Part shown: positions 1 through 5,412 of the stretch, one piece after another | How positions within the stretch are numbered: the first letter of the stretch is position 1 | How the letters are laid out: each line of letters opens with the position of its first letter | Assembly: GCA_030041195.1 (NCBI GenBank) | Contig: JASHOI010000353.1 | Location: forward strand, 1 to 6,878 | From: Streptosporangiaceae bacterium | GTDB lineage: Bacteria; Actinomycetota; Actinomycetes; Streptosporangiales; Streptosporangiaceae | Length of the DNA stretch: 6,878 bases | Reading direction: 5' to 3' | Program-made: the position numbers and the translations under genes | Notes under the pieces: generated by a model | Told to the model about the DNA's origin: nothing | The model's database searches: none | Seen by the model: the letters and a program-made list of their open reading frames with translations, nothing else

Positions 1-501
1 GTCCGGTTCGACGGCGCCCCGGTCCTGCCGGCCGGGCCCGCGGCGCCCGTGGTCGCGCTGCGCCGGGTGCTGCTCGCCGCCGAGTGCGCCGCCGCGGCAG
101 AGCACTGCCTCGATGTGACCGTGGCTTACTTGATGACGCGCAGGCAGTTCGGCCGGCCAATCGGCTCGTTCCAGGCCCTGAAGCATCGCGCCGCGGACCT
201 GGCGGTGGCGGTGTCCTCGGCGCATGCGACCGCGCGCGCCGCGGTGTGGGCGGCGGCCAGCAACCCGGCTGCGCTTGGCACGCTCGCCCCGCTGGCGGCG
301 CTGCACTGCGCGCGCACGTTCGTCCAGGTGGCCGGCGAGATGATCCAGCTGCACGGCGGGATCGGGTTCACCTGGGAGCACGAGGCGCACCTGTACCTCA
401 AGCGCGCCAAGTCCACGCAGCTGCTGCTGGGCCCGGCCAGCGCGCTGCGCGCGGAGATCGGCGCCGAGGCCGGCCTGCTCCCGGCCGCACCCGGCGGCTA
501 G
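1..501 (+). CDS. Acyl-CoA dehydrogenase family protein, C-terminal part (5' end outside window)
   Basis: The frame is open from base 1 and ends at TAG 499-501, giving 166 visible residues. It is the C-terminal helical domain of an FAD-dependent acyl-CoA dehydrogenase, an enzyme class that introduces a 2,3-double bond into acyl-CoAs during beta-oxidation. Family signatures are RRQFGRPIGSFQALKHRAADL-like residues near 47-67 of the fragment and the GGIGFTWEHEAHLYLKRA stretch near 119-136. At the position where MCAD-type enzymes carry the catalytic Glu (YEG motif) this protein reads LLLG. The alternative helix-G Glu of IVD-type enzymes aligns with Arg by eye. This resembles the subunits of actinobacterial alpha2beta2 FadE heterotetramers that rely on a partner for the catalytic base, which is an inference. 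No partner gene is visible downstream, so it may lie to the left. The true start cannot be seen. Confidence 0.9.
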   Translation, partial: VRFDGAPVLPAGPAAPVVALRRVLLAAECAAAAEHCLDVTVAYLMTRRQFGRPIGSFQALKHRAADLAVAVSSAHATARAAVWAAASNPAALGTLAPLAALHCARTFVQVAGEMIQLHGGIGFTWEHEAHLYLKRAKSTQLLLGPASALRAEIGAEAGLLPAAPGG

Positions 502-576
502 GTCTCCATCTGGTCTCCACACCAGCCACGCATCGCGGCCACGCAGGTGGGCTACGACGTCGCCCGGGGCTCGCGT

Positions 577-584
577 GGAGGGAG
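577..584 (+). promoter_or_regulatory. Ribosome binding site of the universal stress protein gene
   Basis: The purine run GGAGGGAG lies 6 bases before ATG 591, and its GGAGG core ends 9 bases before that codon. It is the best Shine-Dalgarno match on the plus strand here. It fixes the start at 591 in preference to the upstream in-frame extension, which would run back into the dehydrogenase gene. Confidence 0.75.
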
Positions 585-590
585 ACGCCG

Positions 591-1127
591 ATGTCTGCGA
601 TCTGCAGGGTCATCGTCGGGGTGAGTGGGTCCCCGCGGAACCTGCCCGCGCTGCGCTACGGCGCGTCACTGGCCCGCGACCACGGTGCGGTTCTGATCCC
701 GGTGCTGACATGGGTACCGCCGGGAGGGCAGCTCGCCGACTGCAGGTGCCCGTCCGCGTACCTGGACCGCGAGTGGGAGCTCGCAGCCTGGGAGCGCCTG
801 GACGGTGCGATCTGCGCCGCGTTCGGCGGCATGGCAGGCGAGCTGCGGACGCAGCCGGTGGTGCTCCGCGGCGAGCCGGGCTGGCTGCTGGTGCACGCCG
901 CCGCCCGGCCCGGCGACCTGCTGGTCATCGGCACCGGCCGACGCGGCTGGCTGGGCCGGCTGGCGGGCGGCGCGGTCAGCCGCTACTGCCTGGCCCGGGC
1001 GAGCTGCCCGGTGCTGGCGGTCCCGCCCTCAGCGCTGGACCAGCAAGCAAGGCATGGCCTGCATCGCTGGGCGTTCCGGCATCGTGGCCTGACCCTGCGG
1101 GACCTGACCGTTCCGGCCGGCAACTAG
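591..1127 (+). CDS. Universal stress protein (UspA domain), single-domain
   Basis: The product is a 178-residue cytoplasmic protein, slightly longer than a single Usp domain (about 140-150 residues). It opens with a beta strand (CRVIVGVSGSP, residues 5-15) followed by a helix with ALRYGASLA. The nucleotide-loop and C-terminal strand region is residues 112-145 (VIGTGRRGWLGRLAGGAVS through CPVLAVPP). The classical ATP-binding signature G-x2-G-x9-G-(S/T) is only partly kept: the second Gly is Arg and the last Ser/Thr is Ala. The Asp usually found in the first loop (VGVDGS) is replaced, so nucleotide binding is uncertain. Usp proteins typically accumulate under stress such as hypoxia or starvation, but their molecular role is often unknown. 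The tail after residue 146 is not conserved to my knowledge. The gene precedes a sensor kinase by about 200 bases, which may hint at shared stress physiology, but nothing shows co-transcription. Confidence 0.9.
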   Translation: MSAICRVIVGVSGSPRNLPALRYGASLARDHGAVLIPVLTWVPPGGQLADCRCPSAYLDREWELAAWERLDGAICAAFGGMAGELRTQPVVLRGEPGWLLVHAAARPGDLLVIGTGRRGWLGRLAGGAVSRYCLARASCPVLAVPPSALDQQARHGLHRWAFRHRGLTLRDLTVPAGN

Positions 1128-1186
1128 ATCCCGGGCTGCCCGCGCGGGGACCTGGTGCGCGGGACATGCGGGATTGCCGCGGTCAG

Positions 1187-1202
1187 GACCATAATCATGG
1201 TC
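1187..1202. promoter_or_regulatory. Imperfect palindrome, possible operator upstream of the histidine kinase
   Basis: GACCAT and ATGGTC form a 6-base inverted repeat around the spacer AATC. The second arm also belongs to a GGTCAG direct repeat (1181-1186 and 1199-1204, 18 bases apart). The spot is relatively AT-rich inside a GC-rich gap and includes CATAAT (1190-1195), one base from a consensus -10 hexamer, but no -35 sits at a suitable distance. It could bind a dimeric regulator. Without conservation data this is tentative. Confidence 0.3.
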
Positions 1203-1274
1203 AGATCAGCCACGAGTGCTTTGCGGCTCCGCACGACGAAACCGCGCGGAGGCGCCGTGCAACCGCGGTCGGCC

Positions 1275-1290
1275 GGCCGGCGAGCCGGCC
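1275..1290. other. GC-only hairpin before the histidine kinase
   Basis: GGCCGG (1275-1280) and CCGGCC (1285-1290) can pair around a CGAG tetraloop, giving six consecutive G-C pairs. No T-run follows, so it is not a standard intrinsic terminator. It lies 18 bases before the possible leader start at 1309 and could affect transcription or translation of the kinase mRNA. In DNA this GC-rich such hairpins also arise by chance. Confidence 0.35.
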
Positions 1291-1308
1291 AGGAAGTCGG
1301 GAGCTGCC

Positions 1309-1365
1309 GTGAACGACCGCAGCGGCGATGCCGTGCAGCTGGCGGTCCACCGTGCCGGTGGCTAG
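1309..1365 (+). CDS. Possible 18-codon leader peptide overlapping the kinase start
   Basis: GTG 1309 is preceded by GGGAG (1299-1303) at a 5-base spacing. The frame reads VNDRSGDAVQLAVHRAGG and stops at TAG 1363-1365. It overlaps the kinase reading frame around the alternative GTG starts at 1352 and 1358, none of which has a good ribosome binding site. Translation of this leader followed by reinitiation would explain kinase expression. It does not look like the end of a response regulator. The main alternative is that it is a chance frame. Confidence 0.25.
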   Translation: MNDRSGDAVQLAVHRAGG

Positions 1366-2701
1366 TCGCGGCGGCGGGCCGGTCGGGCTCCGGCTGGCGC
1401 TGGCCTTCGTCGCCGTGGCGATGCTCGCGGTCGCCCTGGTAGCTGTGCTGGCGGTGATCTTCACCGACCGCGATATCGCGGCGCTGGTCCAGCTGCGCCG
1501 CGACGACCTGGTCAGGTCGCTGGCCACCGACGCGGTCTCGACCTACAACACCGGCAGGCCCGGCTGGTACGACGTCGACCTCACCCCGGCGCTGCAGCTG
1601 GCCGGAGGCGACGGCGCGCAGGCAGCCGTGCTGGATGCGCAGGGGCGGGTCATTGCCTCCACGCTGACCGTGCCGCCTGCCGCGCCCACGCTGGTGCGGC
1701 GTCCGCTGGTCCTGGACGGCCACATGGTCGGCACGTTGCTGGTCCGCTTCACCGGACAGGGCCTGACCTCATCGGCGAATAACCTGCGCGCCTCCCTGGT
1801 CCGCGCCGTGATCGGCGCGGCCGGGCTGGCGGCCGTGGTGGGGCTGGCCGCGGCGCTGCTGGTCTCCCGGCGGATCAGCCGGCCGGTGATGCGGCTGATC
1901 GAGTCAGCGCGGGCAATGGGCGGCGGGGACCGGCATGCCCGGGTCGGCGAGGTCGCAGGCGCTCCGGCCGAGCTGCGGGAGCTCGCCGTCACCTTCGACC
2001 AGATGGCCGACGCGCTCACCGCGCAGGAGCAGTTGCGCCGCGACCTGGTTGCCGACGTCGCGCACGAGCTGCGCACCCCGGTGGCAGTGCTGCAGGCCAA
2101 CACCGAGGCGCTGCTGGACGGCGTGGTCGCCCACACGCCCGAGCAGACCGCGTCGCTGCACGAGGAGGCGGTGCGGCTCGGCCGGATGGTCGGTGACCTG
2201 CAGACCCTGGCAGCGGCGGAGGCGGCTGCCCTGCAGCTCAGCCTCGCCGAATGCGATCTGGGCCGGGTCGCCGCCGAGGCGGCCGAAGAGTGGGAGGCCA
2301 GTTTCGCGGCCGCCGGGATCCGGTTCGACTGGCGGCTCGAGCAGGCCCCGGTGCTCGCCGACCCGGGCCGCGTGCACCAGGTGATCGCGAACCTGCTCAG
2401 CAACGCGCTGAAGTTCACTCCGTCCGGCGGGGAGGTGCAGATGGCCTTGTCCGGCGTGGGAGGCACGGCCCGGCTGGAGGTCAGCGATACCGGGCCGGGG
2501 ATCGCGCTCGGCGAGCAGCCGTACGTGTTCGACCGGCTGTGGCGCGGCACCGGGGCGGCCGGCACTGTCGGCAGCGGCATCGGCCTCGCGGTGGCCGCCG
2601 AACTGGCCCGCGCGCACCGGGGCAGCATCGAGCTGGTCAGCGAGCCGGGCCGCGGCTCGCGGTTCAGCCTGATCCTGCCACTGGCCGAGCCCGCCGGCTG
2701 A
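1328..2701 (+). CDS. Membrane sensor histidine kinase (HAMP-HisKA-HATPase, BaeS/MtrB-like)
   Basis: The product is a 457-residue sensor kinase of a two-component system. The first membrane helix spans about residues 21-45, an extracytoplasmic sensor region of about 110 residues follows, and the second helix spans about 158-180. The HAMP linker (RRISRPVMRLIESARAMGGGD) starts near 181. The HisKA box has the phosphorylated His at 246 (VAHELRTPVAVLQ). The HATPase_c domain shows the N box (NLLSNALKF, Asn355/359), G1 (DTGPGI, 387-392), F box (FDRLW, 401-405) and G2 (GSGIGL, 415-420), so it appears catalytically complete. ATG 1328 is used here, but GTG 1352 or 1358 would give a shorter N-terminus closer to relatives, and none has a convincing ribosome binding site. 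No response regulator lies within the window on either side. The usual actinobacterial order is regulator then kinase, so this is either an orphan kinase or a pair that was broken up. The signal it senses is unknown. Confidence 0.93.
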   Translation: MPCSWRSTVPVASRGGGPVGLRLALAFVAVAMLAVALVAVLAVIFTDRDIAALVQLRRDDLVRSLATDAVSTYNTGRPGWYDVDLTPALQLAGGDGAQAAVLDAQGRVIASTLTVPPAAPTLVRRPLVLDGHMVGTLLVRFTGQGLTSSANNLRASLVRAVIGAAGLAAVVGLAAALLVSRRISRPVMRLIESARAMGGGDRHARVGEVAGAPAELRELAVTFDQMADALTAQEQLRRDLVADVAHELRTPVAVLQANTEALLDGVVAHTPEQTASLHEEAVRLGRMVGDLQTLAAAEAAALQLSLAECDLGRVAAEAAEEWEASFAAAGIRFDWRLEQAPVLADPGRVHQVIANLLSNALKFTPSGGEVQMALSGVGGTARLEVSDTGPGIALGEQPYVFDRLWRGTGAAGTVGSGIGLAVAAELARAHRGSIELVSEPGRGSRFSLILPLAEPAG

Positions 2702-2710
2702 GCCTGGCCG

Positions 2711-3514
2711 CTAGTCCCCGCCCGTGTCGGCGTCCCTTGCGGCGAGGAACCGCGCCGGGATCTCGCCGCCGCCGTGCACGGCCAGGTCGGCGCCGGTGAC
2801 GTAGGCGGCCAGCGGAGAGGCCAGGAACAGGCAGGCCGACGCCAGGTCGGCCGGCTCGGCCATCCGGCCCATGGGGATCGCCCGCGCGACCGACGCGCCG
2901 CGGTCCTGGCCGTAGTGCTGCGCCGCGCTCTCGGTCAGCACCAGCCCGGCGGTGATGTGGTTGACCCGGACCTTCGGCGCCCACTCCAGCGCCAGCGACC
3001 GGGTGAGCTGCACCAGGCCGGCCTTGGCGGCGGAGTACGCGGCGCTGAGCGGCGCCGCCTGGTGCGCCGACACGCTGCCGATGTTGACGATCGATCCGCC
3101 GCCGTCCTGTTGCTGCATGACCGCGTTGGCCGGCTGGGACACGTAAAACGGTGCGAGCAGGTTGAGCGCCACGATCCGCTCAACGAACCGGGGCGAGACC
3201 GAGGCCGCGTCCGCGTTCGGCGACCCGCCCGCGTTGTTGACCAGCACGTCCAGCCGCCCGAACGCGTCGACAGCGGCGTCGGCCACGGCCCGGGCCTGCG
3301 CCGGGTCGCGGACGTCGGCAGCGGTGAACACCGCCGAGCGCCCGCCGGAGGCGGGCAGCCGCTCGGGCTCGTTCCGGCCGCAGACCAGTACGTCGGCGCC
3401 GGCGGCAAGAAAGGTCTCGGCGATCACCCGTCCGATGCCGCGGGTGCCGCCGGTGACGACGACCGCGCGGCCGGTGAAGTCGGCCGGGCGGGCGGGACCG
3501 GCGGGGGAGTCCAT
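2711..3514 (-). CDS. SDR family NAD(P)-dependent oxidoreductase, classical type
   Basis: The product is a 267-residue short-chain dehydrogenase/reductase that probably interconverts a hydroxyl and a keto group on a CoA-linked or alicyclic intermediate. The cofactor loop is TGGTRGIG (21-28), the NNAG motif is at 93-96, the structural Asn is N118, and the catalytic residues are Ser147, Tyr160 and Lys164. The Pro-Gly motif after the active site is replaced by Ala-Gly (189-190). A Gly-rich HGGGE follows the last strand, where many family members have DGG. The start codon is one base after the thiolase stop (TGA-G-ATG) and there is no strong ribosome binding site, so translation is probably coupled. 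It is the last gene of the operon. It resembles SDRs of mycobacterial HIP-degradation loci (possibly the Rv3549c type) rather than IpdF, but that comparison is from memory. The substrate is not determined. Confidence 0.92.
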   Translation of the reverse strand: MDSPAGPARPADFTGRAVVVTGGTRGIGRVIAETFLAAGADVLVCGRNEPERLPASGGRSAVFTAADVRDPAQARAVADAAVDAFGRLDVLVNNAGGSPNADAASVSPRFVERIVALNLLAPFYVSQPANAVMQQQDGGGSIVNIGSVSAHQAAPLSAAYSAAKAGLVQLTRSLALEWAPKVRVNHITAGLVLTESAAQHYGQDRGASVARAIPMGRMAEPADLASACLFLASPLAAYVTGADLAVHGGGEIPARFLAARDADTGGD

Positions 3515-3515
3515 C

Positions 3516-4667
3516 TCAGCCGAGGCGCTCGATGATCGTGACGTTGGCCTGCCCGCCGCCCTCGCACATGACCTGCAGCCCGTACCGGCCGCCGGTGCGC
3601 TCGAGTTCGTGCAGCAGCGTGGTCATCAGCCGGGCTCCGGTGGCGCCGAGCGGATGGCCGAGCGCGATCGCGCCCCCGTTCACGTTCACCCGGTCCAGAT
3701 CGGCGCCGGTCTCGGCGGCCCAGGCGAGCACGACCGACGCGAACGCCTCGTTGATCTCGACCAGGTCGATGTCGGCGAGCGTCATCCCGGCCTTCGCCAG
3801 CGCGCTCGCGGTGGCCGGTATCGGCGCGGTCAGCATCCACACCGGGTCGGCGCCGCGGACCGACATGTGGTGGATCCGGGCGCGAGGCGTCAGCCCGTGC
3901 GCTCGCAGCCCCGCCTCGCTGACCACGAGCAGCGCGGCGGCCGCGTCGGCGATGGAACTGGAGACCGCGGCGGTGAGCCGCCCGCCCTCGACGAGCGTCG
4001 GCAGCGAGCGGATCTTCGCCCAGTCCGGCGCGCGCGGCGGCTCGTCGGCGGTGAGGCCGAACACCGGCACGATCTCCCGGTCGAACCGGCCCTCGGCGGC
4101 CGCGCGCAGCGCTCGCTCGTGCGACGTAACCGCGAACCGCTCCATGTCCTCGCGGCCGATGTTCCACTTCTCGGCGATCATCTCCGCCGAGCGGAACTGC
4201 GAGATCTCCTGGTCGCCGTAACGGCGCTGCCAGCCGGCCGAGCCGCGGAACGGGTCGGCGAAGCCCAGGGCCTGGCCGGCCGTCATCGCGTAGGAGATCG
4301 GGACCGCGCTCATGTTCTGCACGCCGCCGGCCACGACCACGTCGGCGGTGCCGGACTTGACGGCCTGCGCGGCGAAGTGCACGGCCTGCTGCGACGAGCC
4401 GCACTGCCGGTCGACCGTGGTGCCGGGCACGTGGTCGGGCAGCCCGGCGGCCAGCCAGGCGGTCCGGGCGATGTCGCCCGCCTGCGGCCCCACCGTGTCC
4501 ACGCAGCCGAACACCACGTCCTCGACCGCTCCCGGGTCGATCCCGGTGCGTTCGGCCAGCGCGGTCAGAACGGAGCCGCCCAGGTCGGCCGGATGGACCG
4601 CGGCGAGCCCGCCGCCGCGCTTGCCGACCGGGGTGCGGACCGCGTCCACGATGAAGGCCTCGGGCAT
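3516..4667 (-). CDS. fadA6: Acetyl-CoA acetyltransferase (thiolase), FadA6-like
   Basis: The product is a 383-residue thiolase that would cleave a 3-ketoacyl-CoA with CoA, releasing a shortened acyl-CoA. The acylated cysteine is Cys89 in VDRQCGSSQQA. NEAF (306-309), His338 in GGAIALGHPLGATGA and Cys368 in the CEGGG loop complete the active site. The length is normal and no segment is missing. Several stretches (YGDQEISQFR near 150-159, EGGRLTAA near 227-234, ARIHH near 263-267, ANVTIIERL at the end) match my memory of mycobacterial FadA6. That enzyme acts late in steroid C/D-ring (HIP) catabolism, and its gene also lies directly downstream of kstR2. ATG 4667 follows a TAGGGT at a spacing typical of leaderless mRNAs, although AGGG could also act as a ribosome binding site. 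The downstream SDR begins one base after the stop. The thiolase assignment is very secure; the FadA6 subtype is probable. Confidence 0.93.
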   Translation of the reverse strand: MPEAFIVDAVRTPVGKRGGGLAAVHPADLGGSVLTALAERTGIDPGAVEDVVFGCVDTVGPQAGDIARTAWLAAGLPDHVPGTTVDRQCGSSQQAVHFAAQAVKSGTADVVVAGGVQNMSAVPISYAMTAGQALGFADPFRGSAGWQRRYGDQEISQFRSAEMIAEKWNIGREDMERFAVTSHERALRAAAEGRFDREIVPVFGLTADEPPRAPDWAKIRSLPTLVEGGRLTAAVSSSIADAAAALLVVSEAGLRAHGLTPRARIHHMSVRGADPVWMLTAPIPATASALAKAGMTLADIDLVEINEAFASVVLAWAAETGADLDRVNVNGGAIALGHPLGATGARLMTTLLHELERTGGRYGLQVMCEGGGQANVTIIERLG

Positions 4668-4673
4668 GTGCTG

Positions 4674-4679
4674 ACCCTA
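4674..4679 (-). promoter_or_regulatory. Candidate -10 element of the thiolase operon (leaderless start)
   Basis: On the minus strand TAGGGT is followed by six bases and then ATG 4667. A TANNNT hexamer at this distance is the usual layout for actinobacterial leaderless transcripts that begin at the start codon itself. The adjoining operator touches its first base and would cover the spacer and -35 side. No -35 consensus is visible. This is a prediction from position and sequence only. Confidence 0.45.
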
Positions 4680-4692
4680 CCAAGCGCTTGTT
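4679..4692. promoter_or_regulatory. KstR2-type operator upstream of the thiolase
   Basis: ACCAAGCGCTTGTT matches the published KstR2 pattern AnCAAGnnCTTGnT at every fixed position. It contains a perfect 10-base palindrome, CAAGCGCTTG. It lies in the 32-base gap between the TetR gene and the thiolase and abuts the predicted -10. A repressor bound here would block transcription of the thiolase and the SDR. The adjacent gene encodes a KstR2-like protein, which makes the assignment strong. Confidence 0.8.
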
Positions 4693-4699
4693 CGGAAGA

Positions 4700-5350
4700 C
4701 TAGGGCGCGCCCTTCGCCGCCCTGGCCCTGGCCTTGGCCGGCCCGTCGGCCTTCCGCTGGGCGTGCGCTGGGGCGGCGAAGCCGTGCAGGAACAGTGACG
4801 TCACGTCCTCGGCAAGCTGGTGCGTGGAGTACGGGCCGTCGGGCCGGTGCCACCGGATGGACAGCCACACCGCGTCGCGGATCAGCCGGTAGAACACCCA
4901 CGACGGGATGTCGTCGCGGAAGACGCCCTCGGCCACACCGGCCGCGATCACCTGCAGCCAGGTCTGCTGGATCTCGGCCGCCGCCGACTGGATGTTGCTG
5001 AAGCCCGGCATCTCGCGCAGGTACTGAGCCTCGTTCTGGTAGATCGCCGTCGCGTGCGGCTGCTCCTCGGCAATCTCGAGCGAGGTGACCACGAGATCGT
5101 GCAAGCGCTCGGCCGGCCCCTTGTCGCTCGCGAGCACCACCGCGTACCGCGCCCGTATCGCGTCCAGGTAGCGGGTCAGCACCTCGTCGACGATCGCGTC
5201 CTTGGACGGGAAGTGGTGATACAGGCTGCCGGACAGCACGCCGACCGCGTCCGCGATGCCGCGCACCGTGGTTGCCCGCAGTCCCTTGCGAGCGAACATC
5301 TCCGCGGCAGTGGAGAGGATCAGCTCACGTCGGTCCTGGACTTCTGCCAT
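4700..5350 (-). CDS. kstR2: TetR family transcriptional repressor, KstR2-like
   Basis: The product is a 216-residue TetR regulator. The N-terminal helix-turn-helix (about residues 25-50) reads LRATTVRGIADAVGVLSGS then LYHHFPSK. The C-terminal ligand domain carries IYQNEAQYL (103-111) and the IRDAVWLSIRWHRPDGP region (157-173). These match mycobacterial KstR2 as I recall it. In KstR2 an Arg and a Trp four residues apart contact the HIP-CoA ligand; here Arg158 and Trp162 have the same spacing. ATG 5350 is chosen because GGAGGG sits 7 bases upstream; an in-frame TTG at 5392 would add 14 unlikely residues. The protein is longer than the 200-residue Mtb homologue because of an Ala/Lys/Arg-rich tail from about residue 196. 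Operators before this gene and before the thiolase suggest autoregulation and control of the operon. The effector is probably a steroid-derived or similar alicyclic acyl-CoA, by analogy only. Confidence 0.9.
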   Translation of the reverse strand: MAEVQDRRELILSTAAEMFARKGLRATTVRGIADAVGVLSGSLYHHFPSKDAIVDEVLTRYLDAIRARYAVVLASDKGPAERLHDLVVTSLEIAEEQPHATAIYQNEAQYLREMPGFSNIQSAAAEIQQTWLQVIAAGVAEGVFRDDIPSWVFYRLIRDAVWLSIRWHRPDGPYSTHQLAEDVTSLFLHGFAAPAHAQRKADGPAKARARAAKGAP

Positions 5351-5357
5351 CTGCAGA

Positions 5358-5363
5358 CCCTCC
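5358..5363 (-). promoter_or_regulatory. Ribosome binding site of the TetR regulator gene
   Basis: On the minus strand GGAGGG stands 7 bases before ATG 5350. It is the strongest Shine-Dalgarno on this strand and decides the start of the regulator in favour of 5350 over the upstream TTG 5392. Confidence 0.75.
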
Positions 5364-5412
5364 GGCGATATAGTAAGCCGCGACCGCAGCAAGATGCCGG
5401 TCCTGTGCGCTG

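Noticed and set aside
501..525. GGTCTCCA direct repeat (501-508, 512-519) and a five-pair CTGGT/ACCAG stem after the dehydrogenase stop
   Set aside because: The stem is short with no T-run and the repeat is only two copies; too weak to call a terminator or operator.
1128..1327. Remnant of a response regulator upstream of the kinase
   Set aside because: None of the forward frames shows receiver or winged-helix motifs, so there is no sequence evidence for a pseudogene.
1543..2628. Long open frame opposite the histidine kinase
   Set aside because: Composition is dominated by Ser/Ala/Arg and no family motif is visible; it is the antisense shadow of the kinase.
3162..4703. Long open frame on the plus strand opposite the thiolase and SDR
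   Set aside because: It is an Arg/Gly/His-rich translation typical of the complementary strand of GC-rich genes; the minus-strand thiolase has every active-site motif.
5102..5115. GCAAGCGCTCGG inside the regulator gene as a third operator
   Set aside because: Only the left half-site matches; the right half reads CTCG instead of CTTG and the outer bases do not fit.
5351..5392. TTG start at 5392 extending the TetR protein by 14 residues
   Set aside because: The extension would cover the good ribosome binding site at 5358-5363 and the family starts at the later Met.
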